Shown: positions 27,801 to 34,330 of the stretch, piece by piece
Position numbering within the stretch: the first letter of the stretch is position 1
How the letters are laid out: each line of letters begins with the position of its first letter
Assembly (NCBI GenBank): GCA_035296965.1
Contig: DATGZX010000291.1
Coordinates: 1 to 48,446 of the forward strand
Source: DATGZX01 sp035296965
GTDB taxonomy: Bacteria > Planctomycetota > Planctomycetia > Gemmatales > Gemmataceae
Length of the DNA: 48,446 nucleotides
Direction: 5' to 3'
The notes under the pieces: generated by a model
What the model was told of the DNA's origin: nothing
What the model saw: the letters and a program-made list of their open reading frames with translations, nothing else
Database searches by the model: none
Program-made: the position numbers and the translations under genes

Positions 27801-27937
27801 TGGTCGACGTCGAGCCGGATCTCCAGGTCGTAGCGCGGCAGCCAGTCGGGTACGTCGGCCGAAGCCGGCGCTGCCGCGAACAGGAAAGCGAGCAGTCCCA
27901 GGAAGGCTGGAAGACCAGGTCGTCTCATTGCCGCCAT
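24845..27937 (-). CDS. M1 metallopeptidase fused to Omp85-like beta-barrel
   Basis: 1030 residues; GAGGA is eight bases before the ATG. A signal peptide (about 1-27, ending ASADVP) is followed by an M1 aminopeptidase-type part: N-terminal beta domain, exopeptidase-like segment GNECGGLVMIDE (in place of GxMEN), zinc site H371-E372-F-C-H375 with third ligand E394 (WMDEAMAVHFA; spacing HExxH-x18-E), and a likely catalytic tyrosine region YDRGGKIVDMI. From about 690 to the end the sequence changes to amphipathic strands with aromatic ends, an Omp85/surface-antigen-like FRGF at 920-923 (LFRGFDPSQRQG), the LEWRVPVVRR strand, YDVGDAYLGG, and a terminal phenylalanine (FGIQQPF), the signal recognised by BAM. 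So the peptidase should be held at the outer membrane by its own barrel. Which side it faces is unknown. Confidence 0.9.
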   Translation of the reverse strand: MAAMRRPGLPAFLGLLAFLFAAAPASADVPDWLPRYDLEIRLDVDQHWAHVRQIVTWQNRHERPAHELVFNAHSHYEVADNEVGFMAKMLELLRMTPSDALDLNRAAGPPLQVRQITLGAAQLPFHYAEAAYPGIQKIEHRPADLVESGQSGHATTLVVPLPTPVGRGESVTVEIHFDFRLPQKQGRWGQWLGVTTLSNWLPVLAVYDEVGWQPTPFIPWHQPFFNEAGIYNARVTLPCDQKVACTAPIRAVKDLGEGLQQIDFLPACSRDFALLCSACYQEHVVHVGGVEIRCMALPGHDYYAKEMVRWVSEALPVYNKWFGPYPYPQFTIAESYFGWNGNECGGLVMIDERVFTMPHIADGYVEYLISHEFCHQWWYNTVGTNGYCETWMDEAMAVHFAHQLMNAKHGRGNNLIHYPSGLEWLPNIDRDTYRQYSMYGALGRGEMKPPVQKMEEYGHLANLFSSCYDRGGKIVDMIQERLGDAAFLDFMHVVYTRYQFRIIRVVDFQRELEQYTGRPWGDFFDHWLYGAGMTDWCVEKVKLEPIGPGTSVRGAVPSFLEAIHGAPAGKPRYQATVLLRQKAEINEPTVLGICLDGGDGYQIRIPIEPAARVLELDDPPARIECLPDNRVRVQVILPCKPTQISVDPDRILVDRDPSNNHWKSKVRWRFSPVYTLLDETDLTTAYDRWNVIFGPALFGASYNDPWYTRSTVVGVRAGLYRTQDFSGGAYLGYRTDDRDIVAGVDGLWDHWPWPRTQVGFNLERSLTDLGDETDPHSERAVVYGRYVFQYGSSLYLPPMHYLEGFSMILDHNLPVPRESIPGADRFTDQTGFGVHYHLDYLTPYWNPEGGFRFDATYTTGVSILGDSEAFNRVDAQFSMVKSLPDWLGPLAQTCLAARIYGAAALPTNGEFYPLGGGELFRGFDPSQRQGSAVWIGSLEWRVPVVRRVEWDFCDHVAGIRNIYLAPFYDVGDAYLGGHSLGGVAHALGVGLRLDMAWFSVIERMTLRFDVAKTVNDNTPWQFWFGIQQPF

Positions 27938-27997
27938 GACGGGATTCCTCGGTGACGGGCACGGTGCCCGATCCTCTGCGTGAACGGCAGCAATTGT

Positions 27998-28032
27998 TCT
28001 CCCCTCTCCCCCGAAGCGGGGGAGAGGGGAGA
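27998..28032. repeat. CTCCCC palindrome upstream of the M1 gene
   Basis: TCTCCCCTCTCCCCCG, AA, then the complement. It belongs to the same family as 8474-8511, with matching outer flanks. It lies 60 bases upstream of the M1 gene start, so it cannot be that gene's terminator; dispersed element or upstream-facing terminator. Confidence 0.7.
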
Positions 28033-28063
28033 TTATTTCCTGCCGCTCGCCCTACGTGCCTGA

Positions 28064-28240
28064 ATGTTGCGTTCGCTGCGAGCGCGGCAGTGCTTGCGAA
28101 AGTTCCTGTTGCCGCCTTTGGCCAAATTGATCCTCAAGACTCATGAAGAGATTGCCTTGGCCGAGGGTCATAGCGTCTCGGTGGAGCGGTTGTCCATGCC
28201 GAAATGGCCCGGAAATAAGAAGAAGAGCAGTTGTCAGTGA
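28064..28240 (+). CDS. Possible 58-residue basic peptide
   Basis: An ATG-to-TGA frame of 58 residues with RKFLLPPLAKLILKTHEEIA and MPKWPGNKKKSSCQ. It has a hydrophobic start and a basic tail. There is no ribosome site and no known relative, so it may be a gene fragment or chance. The rest of the 541-base gap (27938-28479) holds the palindrome at 27998 and the weak leader of the zinc-ribbon gene; a short stem (CTAGCC...GGCTAG, 28336-28356) is also seen. Confidence 0.2.
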   Translation: MLRSLRARQCLRKFLLPPLAKLILKTHEEIALAEGHSVSVERLSMPKWPGNKKKSSCQ

Positions 28241-28479
28241 ATAGGCGATTTATTGAACGTGGCGCGAGTCCGCCCCAACCTTGGCTGCGCTATGAGTCGG
28301 CTGGTCAATCTTACGACGGGAGACCTGCTGGCGTTCTAGCCCAAATCCGGCTAGACTGAAACAGGGTCTTGCGGCATTTGGGCAAGACAGGATTTATTCG
28401 CAAGGCGAAGGAAGGCGTGGCCTTCGCAAGCGGCCAGTTATTCGCTGGGGTTCTTGATCGTCTGGTTAGGATCCGTTTC

Positions 28480-29265
28480 ATGATTCGTGTGAAGTGTCCC
28501 AAGTGTGAAAAGACGCTGTCTGTCGATGACTCGAAAGCTGGGGGCGTTGGGTCCTGCCCGGCGTGCGGTCAGAGATTTCGTATTCCTGGGGTCAAGGCCG
28601 AGAAGTCGGCCGCTCCGCGCCCGAGCCAGACGAAGGCGGCGGTGCGCCGGGATCGTCCGGCTCCGTCCAAAGTCGCCAACCCCAAATCTCCGAAGCCGGC
28701 AGCCAGACCTCCCAAGGAGGCGTGGGAGGAGGAGGACTCTTCACCGTACACGATGGAGAACCCGATCGAGCAGCCCGTATCGCTCATCAAGCAACGGCTT
28801 GATGATGAAGACGATGGTTATGCCGACCTGGACGACATGGGATTAGACCCGGAGTACGTGCGCCGGCGAAAGGCGAAAAAGCGCAAGCAAGATGAGGCCG
28901 TGCTTTTTCTCGGAGCGAGCCACTTCGCGACATTGATCATTGGACTTTTCATTGTCTGGATTGTGCTTGGCACGCTTACTTTCTTTCTGCCCAAGGTCGT
29001 ATATGGGTTTGACATGGTTGGGGTTTTAGTTTGGCTAGCGGCTTCCGTTTGGTTCCTCGTCGTCGCTTTTCAAGATGACGGGGCTGCCGGCGGACTTCTC
29101 TGTATGTTCGTTCCTTTCTACGGGTTTTATTACCTGATCGCTCATTGGGAAAGGGAGCACAAGCCGTTCTTTCTGAACCTGACGGGGCTGTTCTTCCAGG
29201 TGACGGGTATCCTGGTTGATCTCTTTTACGTCGCCAAGCATCTACCCGCTGGACCAACGCAGTAG
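28480..29265 (+). CDS. Zinc-ribbon membrane protein
   Basis: 261 residues from ATG 28480 (MIRVKCPKCEKTL). The N-terminal zinc ribbon has CPKC and CPAC pairs (residues about 6-32; MJ0042-like: RVKCPKCEKTLSVDDSKAGG). A disordered Lys/Pro/Ala/Ser linker (about 40-90) and an acidic/basic stretch (DEDDGYADLDDMGLDPEYVRRRKAKKRK) lead to three or four membrane helices (about 148-245), with GGLLCMFVPFYGFYYLIAHW as the most conserved-looking loop. This layout (ribbon, linker, helices) is common in planctomycetes and uncharacterised. The frame is open further upstream to 28369, but those 37 residues precede the ribbon and lack support. Confidence 0.85.
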   Translation: MIRVKCPKCEKTLSVDDSKAGGVGSCPACGQRFRIPGVKAEKSAAPRPSQTKAAVRRDRPAPSKVANPKSPKPAARPPKEAWEEEDSSPYTMENPIEQPVSLIKQRLDDEDDGYADLDDMGLDPEYVRRRKAKKRKQDEAVLFLGASHFATLIIGLFIVWIVLGTLTFFLPKVVYGFDMVGVLVWLAASVWFLVVAFQDDGAAGGLLCMFVPFYGFYYLIAHWEREHKPFFLNLTGLFFQVTGILVDLFYVAKHLPAGPTQ

Positions 29266-29291
29266 CTTGACGGGTCTGTGGCAGCGCAGAG

Positions 29292-29759
29292 TTACAAGGA
29301 CCATGCATGCACTAGTGGCAGGCTCTTCTCTCTCGCTATTTGGCAGGCGTGAATGAGTTCGCGAATGGCTTGGAGAGTATCCTCAGTTGGTCCTTCTGGC
29401 TGCTCGCTATGCTCCTTTGCGACTTCGGCCAACCACCGTTTGGCAAGCCCCTCAACCTGGTGATCGGCAATGCTGGCGACCGTTGCAATCCACTGTGGCG
29501 ACACCACATCAGCAGACTGAGTTTGAGCGTTGCCGCCAACATTCTCCGTGAGTGAAACTGTCAAGCTGACAGGCTGCACGCCTGCAATGCGACATGCCTC
29601 TTCCGATAATAAATCGAGGTCAATGGCGGATAAGTGTAAAGAGAAATCTGCCATAGCAACGACGAAGGGTTGTTTCCACAAGGGAACTGCATTAGTTGCC
29701 GAAAACCCTTCGCCGATCTTCCTCTTATCGCCAACGTAGAACCACATCAATATACCCAT
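29292..29759 (-). CDS. Hypothetical protein, 155 residues
   Basis: Start at 29759 supported by AGGAG nine bases upstream. Soluble, no signal peptide. The middle holds beta strands (ADFSLHLSAIDLDLLSEEA, VSLTVSLTENVGG) and the C-terminal half is helical (PQWIATVASIADHQVEGLAKRWLAEVAKEH; EDTLQAIRELIHACQIAREK). I recognise no family. It converges on the zinc-ribbon membrane gene (26 bases apart), and tandem palindrome arms lie just upstream of its ribosome site, where its promoter should be. Confidence 0.7.
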   Translation of the reverse strand: MGILMWFYVGDKRKIGEGFSATNAVPLWKQPFVVAMADFSLHLSAIDLDLLSEEACRIAGVQPVSLTVSLTENVGGNAQTQSADVVSPQWIATVASIADHQVEGLAKRWLAEVAKEHSEQPEGPTEDTLQAIRELIHACQIAREKSLPLVHAWSL

Positions 29760-29777
29760 GGTTATTCTCCTGTCTAT

Positions 29778-29851
29778 CAGCAGCGCGATCCTCGCTGACG
29801 CGTCGGGCTAGTATCAGCAGCGCGATCCTCGCTGACGCTTCGGGCTAGTAT
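29778..29851. repeat. Two tandem 37-base copies of a palindrome arm
   Basis: 29778-29814 and 29815-29851 are the same 37-base unit with one base different (GACGCG against GACGCT). The unit contains CTCGCTGACGCTTCGGGCTA, the arm of the palindrome at 10151-10203. A third, broken start (TTAGCAGCGGGATGCTGA) follows. Confidence 0.85.
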
Positions 29852-29889
29852 TAGCAGCGGGATGCTGAATCGTTCGGTTTGATAAACGG

Positions 29890-29917
29890 CAAGGCCCCGC
29901 CAGATGGTGGGGCCTTG
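29890..29917 (-). terminator. Terminator hairpin after the YTV gene
   Basis: CAAGGCCCC and GGGGCCTTG arms around a short loop, 35 bases beyond the stop of the minus-strand YTV gene. A weak T stretch (CCGTTTAT on the minus strand) follows. It fits a factor-independent terminator. Confidence 0.6.
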
Positions 29918-29951
29918 CCTCTTCGTTGGGAACCGCCTAGCAATCAATCAA

Positions 29952-31853
29952 TCATCTCACGTCGCCCGGCAGCGTGATGCAATCGCTGGTGGTGCACCTT
30001 CCTTCCCGACAAGTCAGCCGGGAAAGCCATTCCTGGATACGCGGCTTCAGCGAGCAGACGCTCGGCAGAGCCGGCGGCAGGCAGCACTCCTCGCAGGTCG
30101 GCACGCACACGGGGATTTGCCGGCAGACCTTGTACGTCACGCAGTGCGGCTCCATCGTGCATGTCGTGCAGGGCACATAGCGCACACATTCCTCGGGCAC
30201 CATGCGGCAGGTCGTGTACGGTATCCGCTCGCAGCGTTGTTCGTATTCATAACGGCAGCGGCAGCAAGGGACGACCTCGCAGTGTTCTTCGGGCACGAGC
30301 TTGCAGGTGGTGTAGGGAGTGTACTGTACCCTCTCCTCGGGAACCGTGTAGCAGCGCCTGCAGTTGACCATCTGGCAATGTTCTTCAGGAATCATTTTGC
30401 AGGTGGTGTAAGGGATGTACTGGACCTTCTGCTCGGGGACCATGTAGCAGCGCCTGCAGGTATCCATTCGGCAGTGCTCTTCGGGGATCATCTTGCAGGT
30501 GGTGTAAGGGATGTACTGCACCTTCTGCTCGGGGACCATGTAGCAGCGCCTGCAATTGACCATCTGGCAATGCTCTTCAGGGATCATCTTGCAGGTGGTG
30601 TAAGGGATGTACTGGACCTTCTGCTCGGGGACCGTGTAGCAGCGCCTGCAGTTGATCATCTGGCAGTGCTCTTCCTGCACGAGTTTGCACGTCGTGTAGG
30701 GCACCTGCTTCAGGACGGTATAGGGCACGGACTTGCAGACGGTGTAATTGATGACCTGGCAATGTTCGCGGCGCACGTAATTGCAGCAGCGCACCGTGCG
30801 GACCTCTTCGCGGGGCACCCAGGTTTTCTTGCAGACCCATCGTCCGGGGCACTGGACCTGGCAGGAGACCGTGCTGCCGGGGCAGTAGAACGACGTGCAG
30901 GTGCAGGGATCGAAGGTCCACGAGCCGGGAGTCCTGTAGCTTTTCGTGACGAACGGGCCCGGGCAGTATTGCCGTTCTTCGCACCAATCGCCCGTGCACA
31001 CTTTGTAGCACTTCTCCGTCCAGACCGGCTCACACGTGTAAAACTTGCAGACCTGCTGTCTCGGCTCGGTGACCGTGCGATAGCAGGTGACCGGCACTTG
31101 CTGGATGTGTTGTTCGTAGATCGGCCGGCAAGTGGTCCACTTCACCGGCACCTGGTAATCCTGCCAGACCTGCTTGCAGACGGTGTAGCGGCACTCGCGA
31201 TAGTGCTGCTCGTACACCGGCCGGCAAGTGGTCCAGCGGACCGGCACCTGGTAGTCCTGCCAGACCGGTTTGCAGACGGTGTAGCGGCACTCGCGATAGT
31301 GCTGCTCGTAGCAAGGCCGATACGTGGTCCAGCGGACCGGGACCTGGTAGTCTTGCCAGACCTGCTTGCAGACCGTGTAACGGCATTCACGCAAGTGCTG
31401 TTCATAGACCGGCCTGCAGGTCGTCCAGCGGACTGGGACCTGGTATTCTTGCCAGACAGGCTTGCAAACGGTGTAGCGGCACTCGCGGACGTGCTGTTCA
31501 TACACCGGCTTGCAGACGGTGTACTTGCGCGTCACGTTGTAGCTCTCCCAGACCGGCTTGCAAACGGTGTAACTGCATTCGCGGACGTGCTGTTCGTAGA
31601 CCGGCTTGCAAACTGTATACCTGCACTCCTTCATGACGGTGTGATAGACAGGACGATAGCTTACGCAACTTTGGTTTTCCACGACGGTTCGATAGCAGAT
31701 GCGATAACGCACCGCCGGCATGCAGCATTGATCGGGGCTGCAGGAGCCGGCGGGGTAAGCATTTGCCCCGCAGTCCGCTGCGCTGGCTGTGCCCCCGGCC
31801 GACGCCAGGCCAGCCACGGCAGCAAGCAGCAAAAATGCCAACTTCAGCCTCAT
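29952..31853 (-). CDS. YTV-repeat cysteine-rich surface protein
   Basis: 633 residues from ATG 31853 (MRLKLAFLLLAAVAGLASAG), chosen for GGAG upstream and because it opens a signal peptide; 72 further residues to 32069 look spurious. The mature protein is built of Cys/Tyr/Arg repeats: about ten units of C[RS]YTVCKPVWQ.YQVP or YTVCKPVYEQHVRE (about 60-330), a middle Cys-rich spacer with CPG and CTC pairs (about 340-440), and a second repeat type PYTTCKMIPEEHCQM plus NCRRCYMVPEQKVQYI (about 450-600). These match the YTV repeats of planctomycetes, proposed as disulfide-linked cell-wall proteins. Even residue use and many cysteines suggest heavy cross-linking, which fits the nearby redox genes. 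A hairpin follows the stop. Confidence 0.95.
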   Translation of the reverse strand: MRLKLAFLLLAAVAGLASAGGTASAADCGANAYPAGSCSPDQCCMPAVRYRICYRTVVENQSCVSYRPVYHTVMKECRYTVCKPVYEQHVRECSYTVCKPVWESYNVTRKYTVCKPVYEQHVRECRYTVCKPVWQEYQVPVRWTTCRPVYEQHLRECRYTVCKQVWQDYQVPVRWTTYRPCYEQHYRECRYTVCKPVWQDYQVPVRWTTCRPVYEQHYRECRYTVCKQVWQDYQVPVKWTTCRPIYEQHIQQVPVTCYRTVTEPRQQVCKFYTCEPVWTEKCYKVCTGDWCEERQYCPGPFVTKSYRTPGSWTFDPCTCTSFYCPGSTVSCQVQCPGRWVCKKTWVPREEVRTVRCCNYVRREHCQVINYTVCKSVPYTVLKQVPYTTCKLVQEEHCQMINCRRCYTVPEQKVQYIPYTTCKMIPEEHCQMVNCRRCYMVPEQKVQYIPYTTCKMIPEEHCRMDTCRRCYMVPEQKVQYIPYTTCKMIPEEHCQMVNCRRCYTVPEERVQYTPYTTCKLVPEEHCEVVPCCRCRYEYEQRCERIPYTTCRMVPEECVRYVPCTTCTMEPHCVTYKVCRQIPVCVPTCEECCLPPALPSVCSLKPRIQEWLSRLTCREGRCTTSDCITLPGDVR

Positions 31854-32224
31854 CTCAGATCTCCTCGCTAGGCGGTTACCGGTTGCCAACGAATCAACGG
31901 CGTCATCTTGGATATGCGGCGAGCACGGATGACTAGTGAAAATGTGCCCGATAGAAAGGCCTGGTAGGCTGCGACTGGAGGAAAAAGCTACAAGATTCGG
32001 TGGCAGCCCCTCGAAATGATGAGAGTTTAACGCAGGGGCGGACTTTTCGGCTTGCCCAGAACTTGGCACCCTTCCCCGTCCGCTCGCGGAGCCGGCACAA
32101 TCATCTTCCTTCGCAGAATTGCTTCTGGTATAAGCCTGCGGTTTGTCCGGTGGATCCGCCTAATCGTTACAGGGCGATCCACCCACAATTCCCGCTCAAC
32201 CCGCCGACCTGGGACAGAGAAATC
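31854..32224. other. Divergent promoter region of the YTV and FHA genes
   Basis: A 371-base gap between divergent genes with no believable gene. For the plus strand a weak pair TTCCTT (32106-32111), 17 bases, TATAAG (32129-32134) precedes the FHA gene by about 90 bases. For the minus strand no clear pair is seen. Confidence 0.3.
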
Positions 32225-32725
32225 ATGAACGACTGCAACCAGCCGCCGGATGGCGCCAGTCTGATGGTCCCTAGGGTGCGGGAAGATGCCCGTGTCGATG
32301 GGGAGTCGCTGCCAATTACTCCGTTGCGATTGGTGCTCCGTCCCAACGGTCCGGTCGTCGAGCTGACTCGCTCGGAAATGATCCTGGGCCGGCACAGCGA
32401 AGCCGACGTGCGTCTGCCGTTGCCCGACGTCAGCCGCCGGCACTGCCGATTCGTCTACTCCGAGGGCGCCTGGCAGCTCTTCGATCTGGACAGCCTGAAC
32501 GGCGTCTTCGTCAACGGCTGCCGCGTGCAACACGCAACGCTGCAACACGGCGACACCGTCACGATGGGTGGCTTTGTCTTTGCAGTCGAGATCGATGGCG
32601 GCGCGAAGCACGCGTCCGCACCGGTCTTCGAGTCGGCTCAGGGCAATGGCGCCGCCGACCAGAGCGCCGCGCCGCTACCGCTTCCCTCCCCGGGAACCGA
32701 TCTTCCGCGCCGCAAAGCTTCCTGA
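32225..32725 (+). CDS. FHA-domain protein
   Basis: 166 residues from ATG 32225; GGGACAG lies just upstream, and the longer frame to 32000 is not supported. The forkhead-associated domain covers about 40-125: ILGRHSEADVRLPLPD, the conserved SRRHCRF, and LDSLNGVFVNGCRV with the phosphothreonine-binding serine-arginine-histidine and asparagine positions intact. So it should bind phosphothreonine peptides made by Ser/Thr kinases, which planctomycetes have in number. The tail (about 130-166) is low-complexity and Pro/Ala rich. No kinase is in the window. The next gene follows after 44 bases and may be co-transcribed. Confidence 0.9.
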   Translation: MNDCNQPPDGASLMVPRVREDARVDGESLPITPLRLVLRPNGPVVELTRSEMILGRHSEADVRLPLPDVSRRHCRFVYSEGAWQLFDLDSLNGVFVNGCRVQHATLQHGDTVTMGGFVFAVEIDGGAKHASAPVFESAQGNGAADQSAAPLPLPSPGTDLPRRKAS

Positions 32726-32769
32726 GCGCGGCACTGGTTTCACGCTCGCGCGCACGCTATCATCGGATC

Positions 32770-33624
32770 ATGGCGAACGGCACGATCCTCGAATCCGAAG
32801 AATACATCGAACAGGCATATTTCTTTCGAGGTTTCCGCGAGCGCCTGGCCAGTGGCCTTTCCGCCCAGGAAACCCTCGAGCGCATTCATGAGGAGATCCT
32901 GGCCACTACGCGCCTGCCCTATGCGATCCAGTTCCTCGCTACCGAGCTAAAGCATGCGGGCTTGCTCTCCTCCGGGTTCGCGCGGCTGCCGCACTACTTC
33001 ACTCCCTACCAAGCGTTTATCATTCGCCAGACGGAGAAAGAGGGCTTTCGTTTCGCGGTCGAAACGGCGCTCCTGATCCTCGAGCGGGAGGCGGAGTACT
33101 TGTCGAAGCAGCCGAGCCGGCCGGGTTTGTTCACCTACCAGTTCGAAGTTCTGTGCCGCAACCGGCTGGGATATGACGAGGGCCTCGCCGCCATGGCCGG
33201 GGATGCATTCTACGACGCCACCTGGCGCGATTACCTGGACCTGGTACGCCGGCAAGTGGGCGCGGTTGATTTTGCCGACCTGGTTTACCTACGCTCCAAT
33301 CTGTACGAGATCGAACAGCTCCGCCAGAACCCAAGCTATGAGCTGCCTTTTCCCGCAATCTTTGGCGAGAAAGAAGGCAAGATTGCCAAGGCCAACCGAG
33401 GCCGCGATCCGCTCTTTCTCTTCGCGGCGCTGCAGCGGCAGTTGAATTATCCGGAGGTGCCTCGTCCCAGGCCGCGCGACGACCTGGGAGCGAAATTGGA
33501 AGCTTTGCAAGCGAAGTTCCGCGATCTGGAGATGCGGCTAAAGCTCTTGGAAAGTGAGGCGCGTGGCCACGTCGACCTGAGTCAATTCGGCAAACCCGAA
33601 TTCCTGCCCGGCAAGGAAGAGTAA
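32770..33624 (+). CDS. Hypothetical helical protein, 284 residues
   Basis: Soluble and helical: FFRGFRERLASGLSAQETLERIHEEIL, YFTPYQAFIIRQTEKEGFRFAVETALLILEREAEYL, then a C-terminal coiled coil (LGAKLEALQAKFRDLEMRLKLLESEARG, about 235-265). No catalytic motif. I believe it is a conserved planctomycete protein of unknown role. It follows the FHA gene closely (44 bases) without a clear ribosome site at the ATG. An adaptor or scaffold role in a phosphorylation pathway is possible from the neighbour only. Confidence 0.8.
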   Translation: MANGTILESEEYIEQAYFFRGFRERLASGLSAQETLERIHEEILATTRLPYAIQFLATELKHAGLLSSGFARLPHYFTPYQAFIIRQTEKEGFRFAVETALLILEREAEYLSKQPSRPGLFTYQFEVLCRNRLGYDEGLAAMAGDAFYDATWRDYLDLVRRQVGAVDFADLVYLRSNLYEIEQLRQNPSYELPFPAIFGEKEGKIAKANRGRDPLFLFAALQRQLNYPEVPRPRPRDDLGAKLEALQAKFRDLEMRLKLLESEARGHVDLSQFGKPEFLPGKEE

Positions 33625-33670
33625 GGGAAAAAATGTCCCGGAACTTCAGCCTCTTTTCTTCTGCCTGGTT

Positions 33671-33892
33671 TCAGGCGGATGGCCGGTAGCTGCGGAACGC
33701 GCCGAGCACATCGTAGAGATCGGCGGTGATGCGCACTTCGTCGTCGAGGAAATCCTGGAGCCAGAGGTAATTTCGGCGCTGCGCCAAGGCCAGCAGCGGC
33801 AGCAGATCGCCAAGGCGAACTCCCACCGTGGGTGCCGACAAACGGGAGGACGGGGGATTGGCGGAGGGATAAACGCGAAGTTGAGCAGGCAT
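33671..33892 (-). CDS. Small hypothetical protein, 73 residues
   Basis: The second of two overlapping ATGs (33892, MPAQLRVYPSA) is chosen: AAGGAGG stands seven bases before it, and the frame from the first ATG gives a different, unlikely product. The C-terminus VGVRLGDLLPLLALAQRRNYLWLQDFLDDEVRITADLYDVL reads as amphipathic helices. Unknown family. It is convergent with the coiled-coil gene and has the MITE-like element just upstream, which may separate it from its promoter. Confidence 0.65.
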   Translation of the reverse strand: MPAQLRVYPSANPPSSRLSAPTVGVRLGDLLPLLALAQRRNYLWLQDFLDDEVRITADLYDVLGAFRSYRPSA

Positions 33893-33953
33893 GCATGATC
33901 CTCCTTGCAATGTGCGGCCTACCGCCCAAGCCGGGCGAATGAGTGGCAACGAG

Positions 33954-34077
33954 CTATATGACGGTGCGTAATTCGGCAGCATTTGTGGGGCACGTTTTCA
34001 ACGTGCCGGCCGGCGTCTGGGCACGTTACAAACGTGCCCCACAAACCGCAGCAGCCGATTCACGCACCGCCATATAG
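33954..34077. mobile_element. MITE-like element, copy 1 (CTATATG ends)
   Basis: 124 bases. Left end CTATATGACGGTGCGTAATT (33954-33973), right end the near-complement (34058-34077: GATTCACGCACCGCCATATA then G). Inner arms TTTGTGGGGCACGTTT pair exactly (33982-33997 and 34030-34045), with a further nested GGCACGTT stem. Ends are shared with 44812-44914, but the interior is different. The remainder of this gap (34078-34330) holds no gene I can support. Confidence 0.75.
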
Positions 34078-34330
34078 TGCCGCACTGACGCACCCATGCC
34101 GGTAGCAAGGTCTATGTCTACTCGGCGAATGGAACGCTGAAGAGTCCTCTCAACATCCATCGGCATGGCGCGCTTGCCAACTTGGATAATTTCACCCTGG
34201 GGCGATCCCTCGCTGGCCGGCAAGAGCCGTAGGACTCCGCTTGCTTGCCTGGTTGCTATTCTTTGCGCCGTCTATAATGAGCCATGGTTGCGATATTGGT
34301 CAATCGGACAAGTTTTTCTCATCTTCTTTT

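Noticed and set aside
30200..31700. Regular DNA repeats that could suggest CRISPR
   Set aside because: The repeats are in coding frame, vary in length and encode YTV units; there are no constant repeats with unique spacers.
29904..31871. A 655-codon open frame on the plus strand, with repeats such as DHLAGGVRDVLDLLLGD
   Set aside because: It is the antisense of the YTV gene. Its repeats mirror the YTV repeats, and it has no ribosome site or family resemblance.
34026..34223. A 65-codon minus-strand frame ending inside the MITE-like element
   Set aside because: Starts at TTG without a ribosome site, and its last third is only the element's inverted end.
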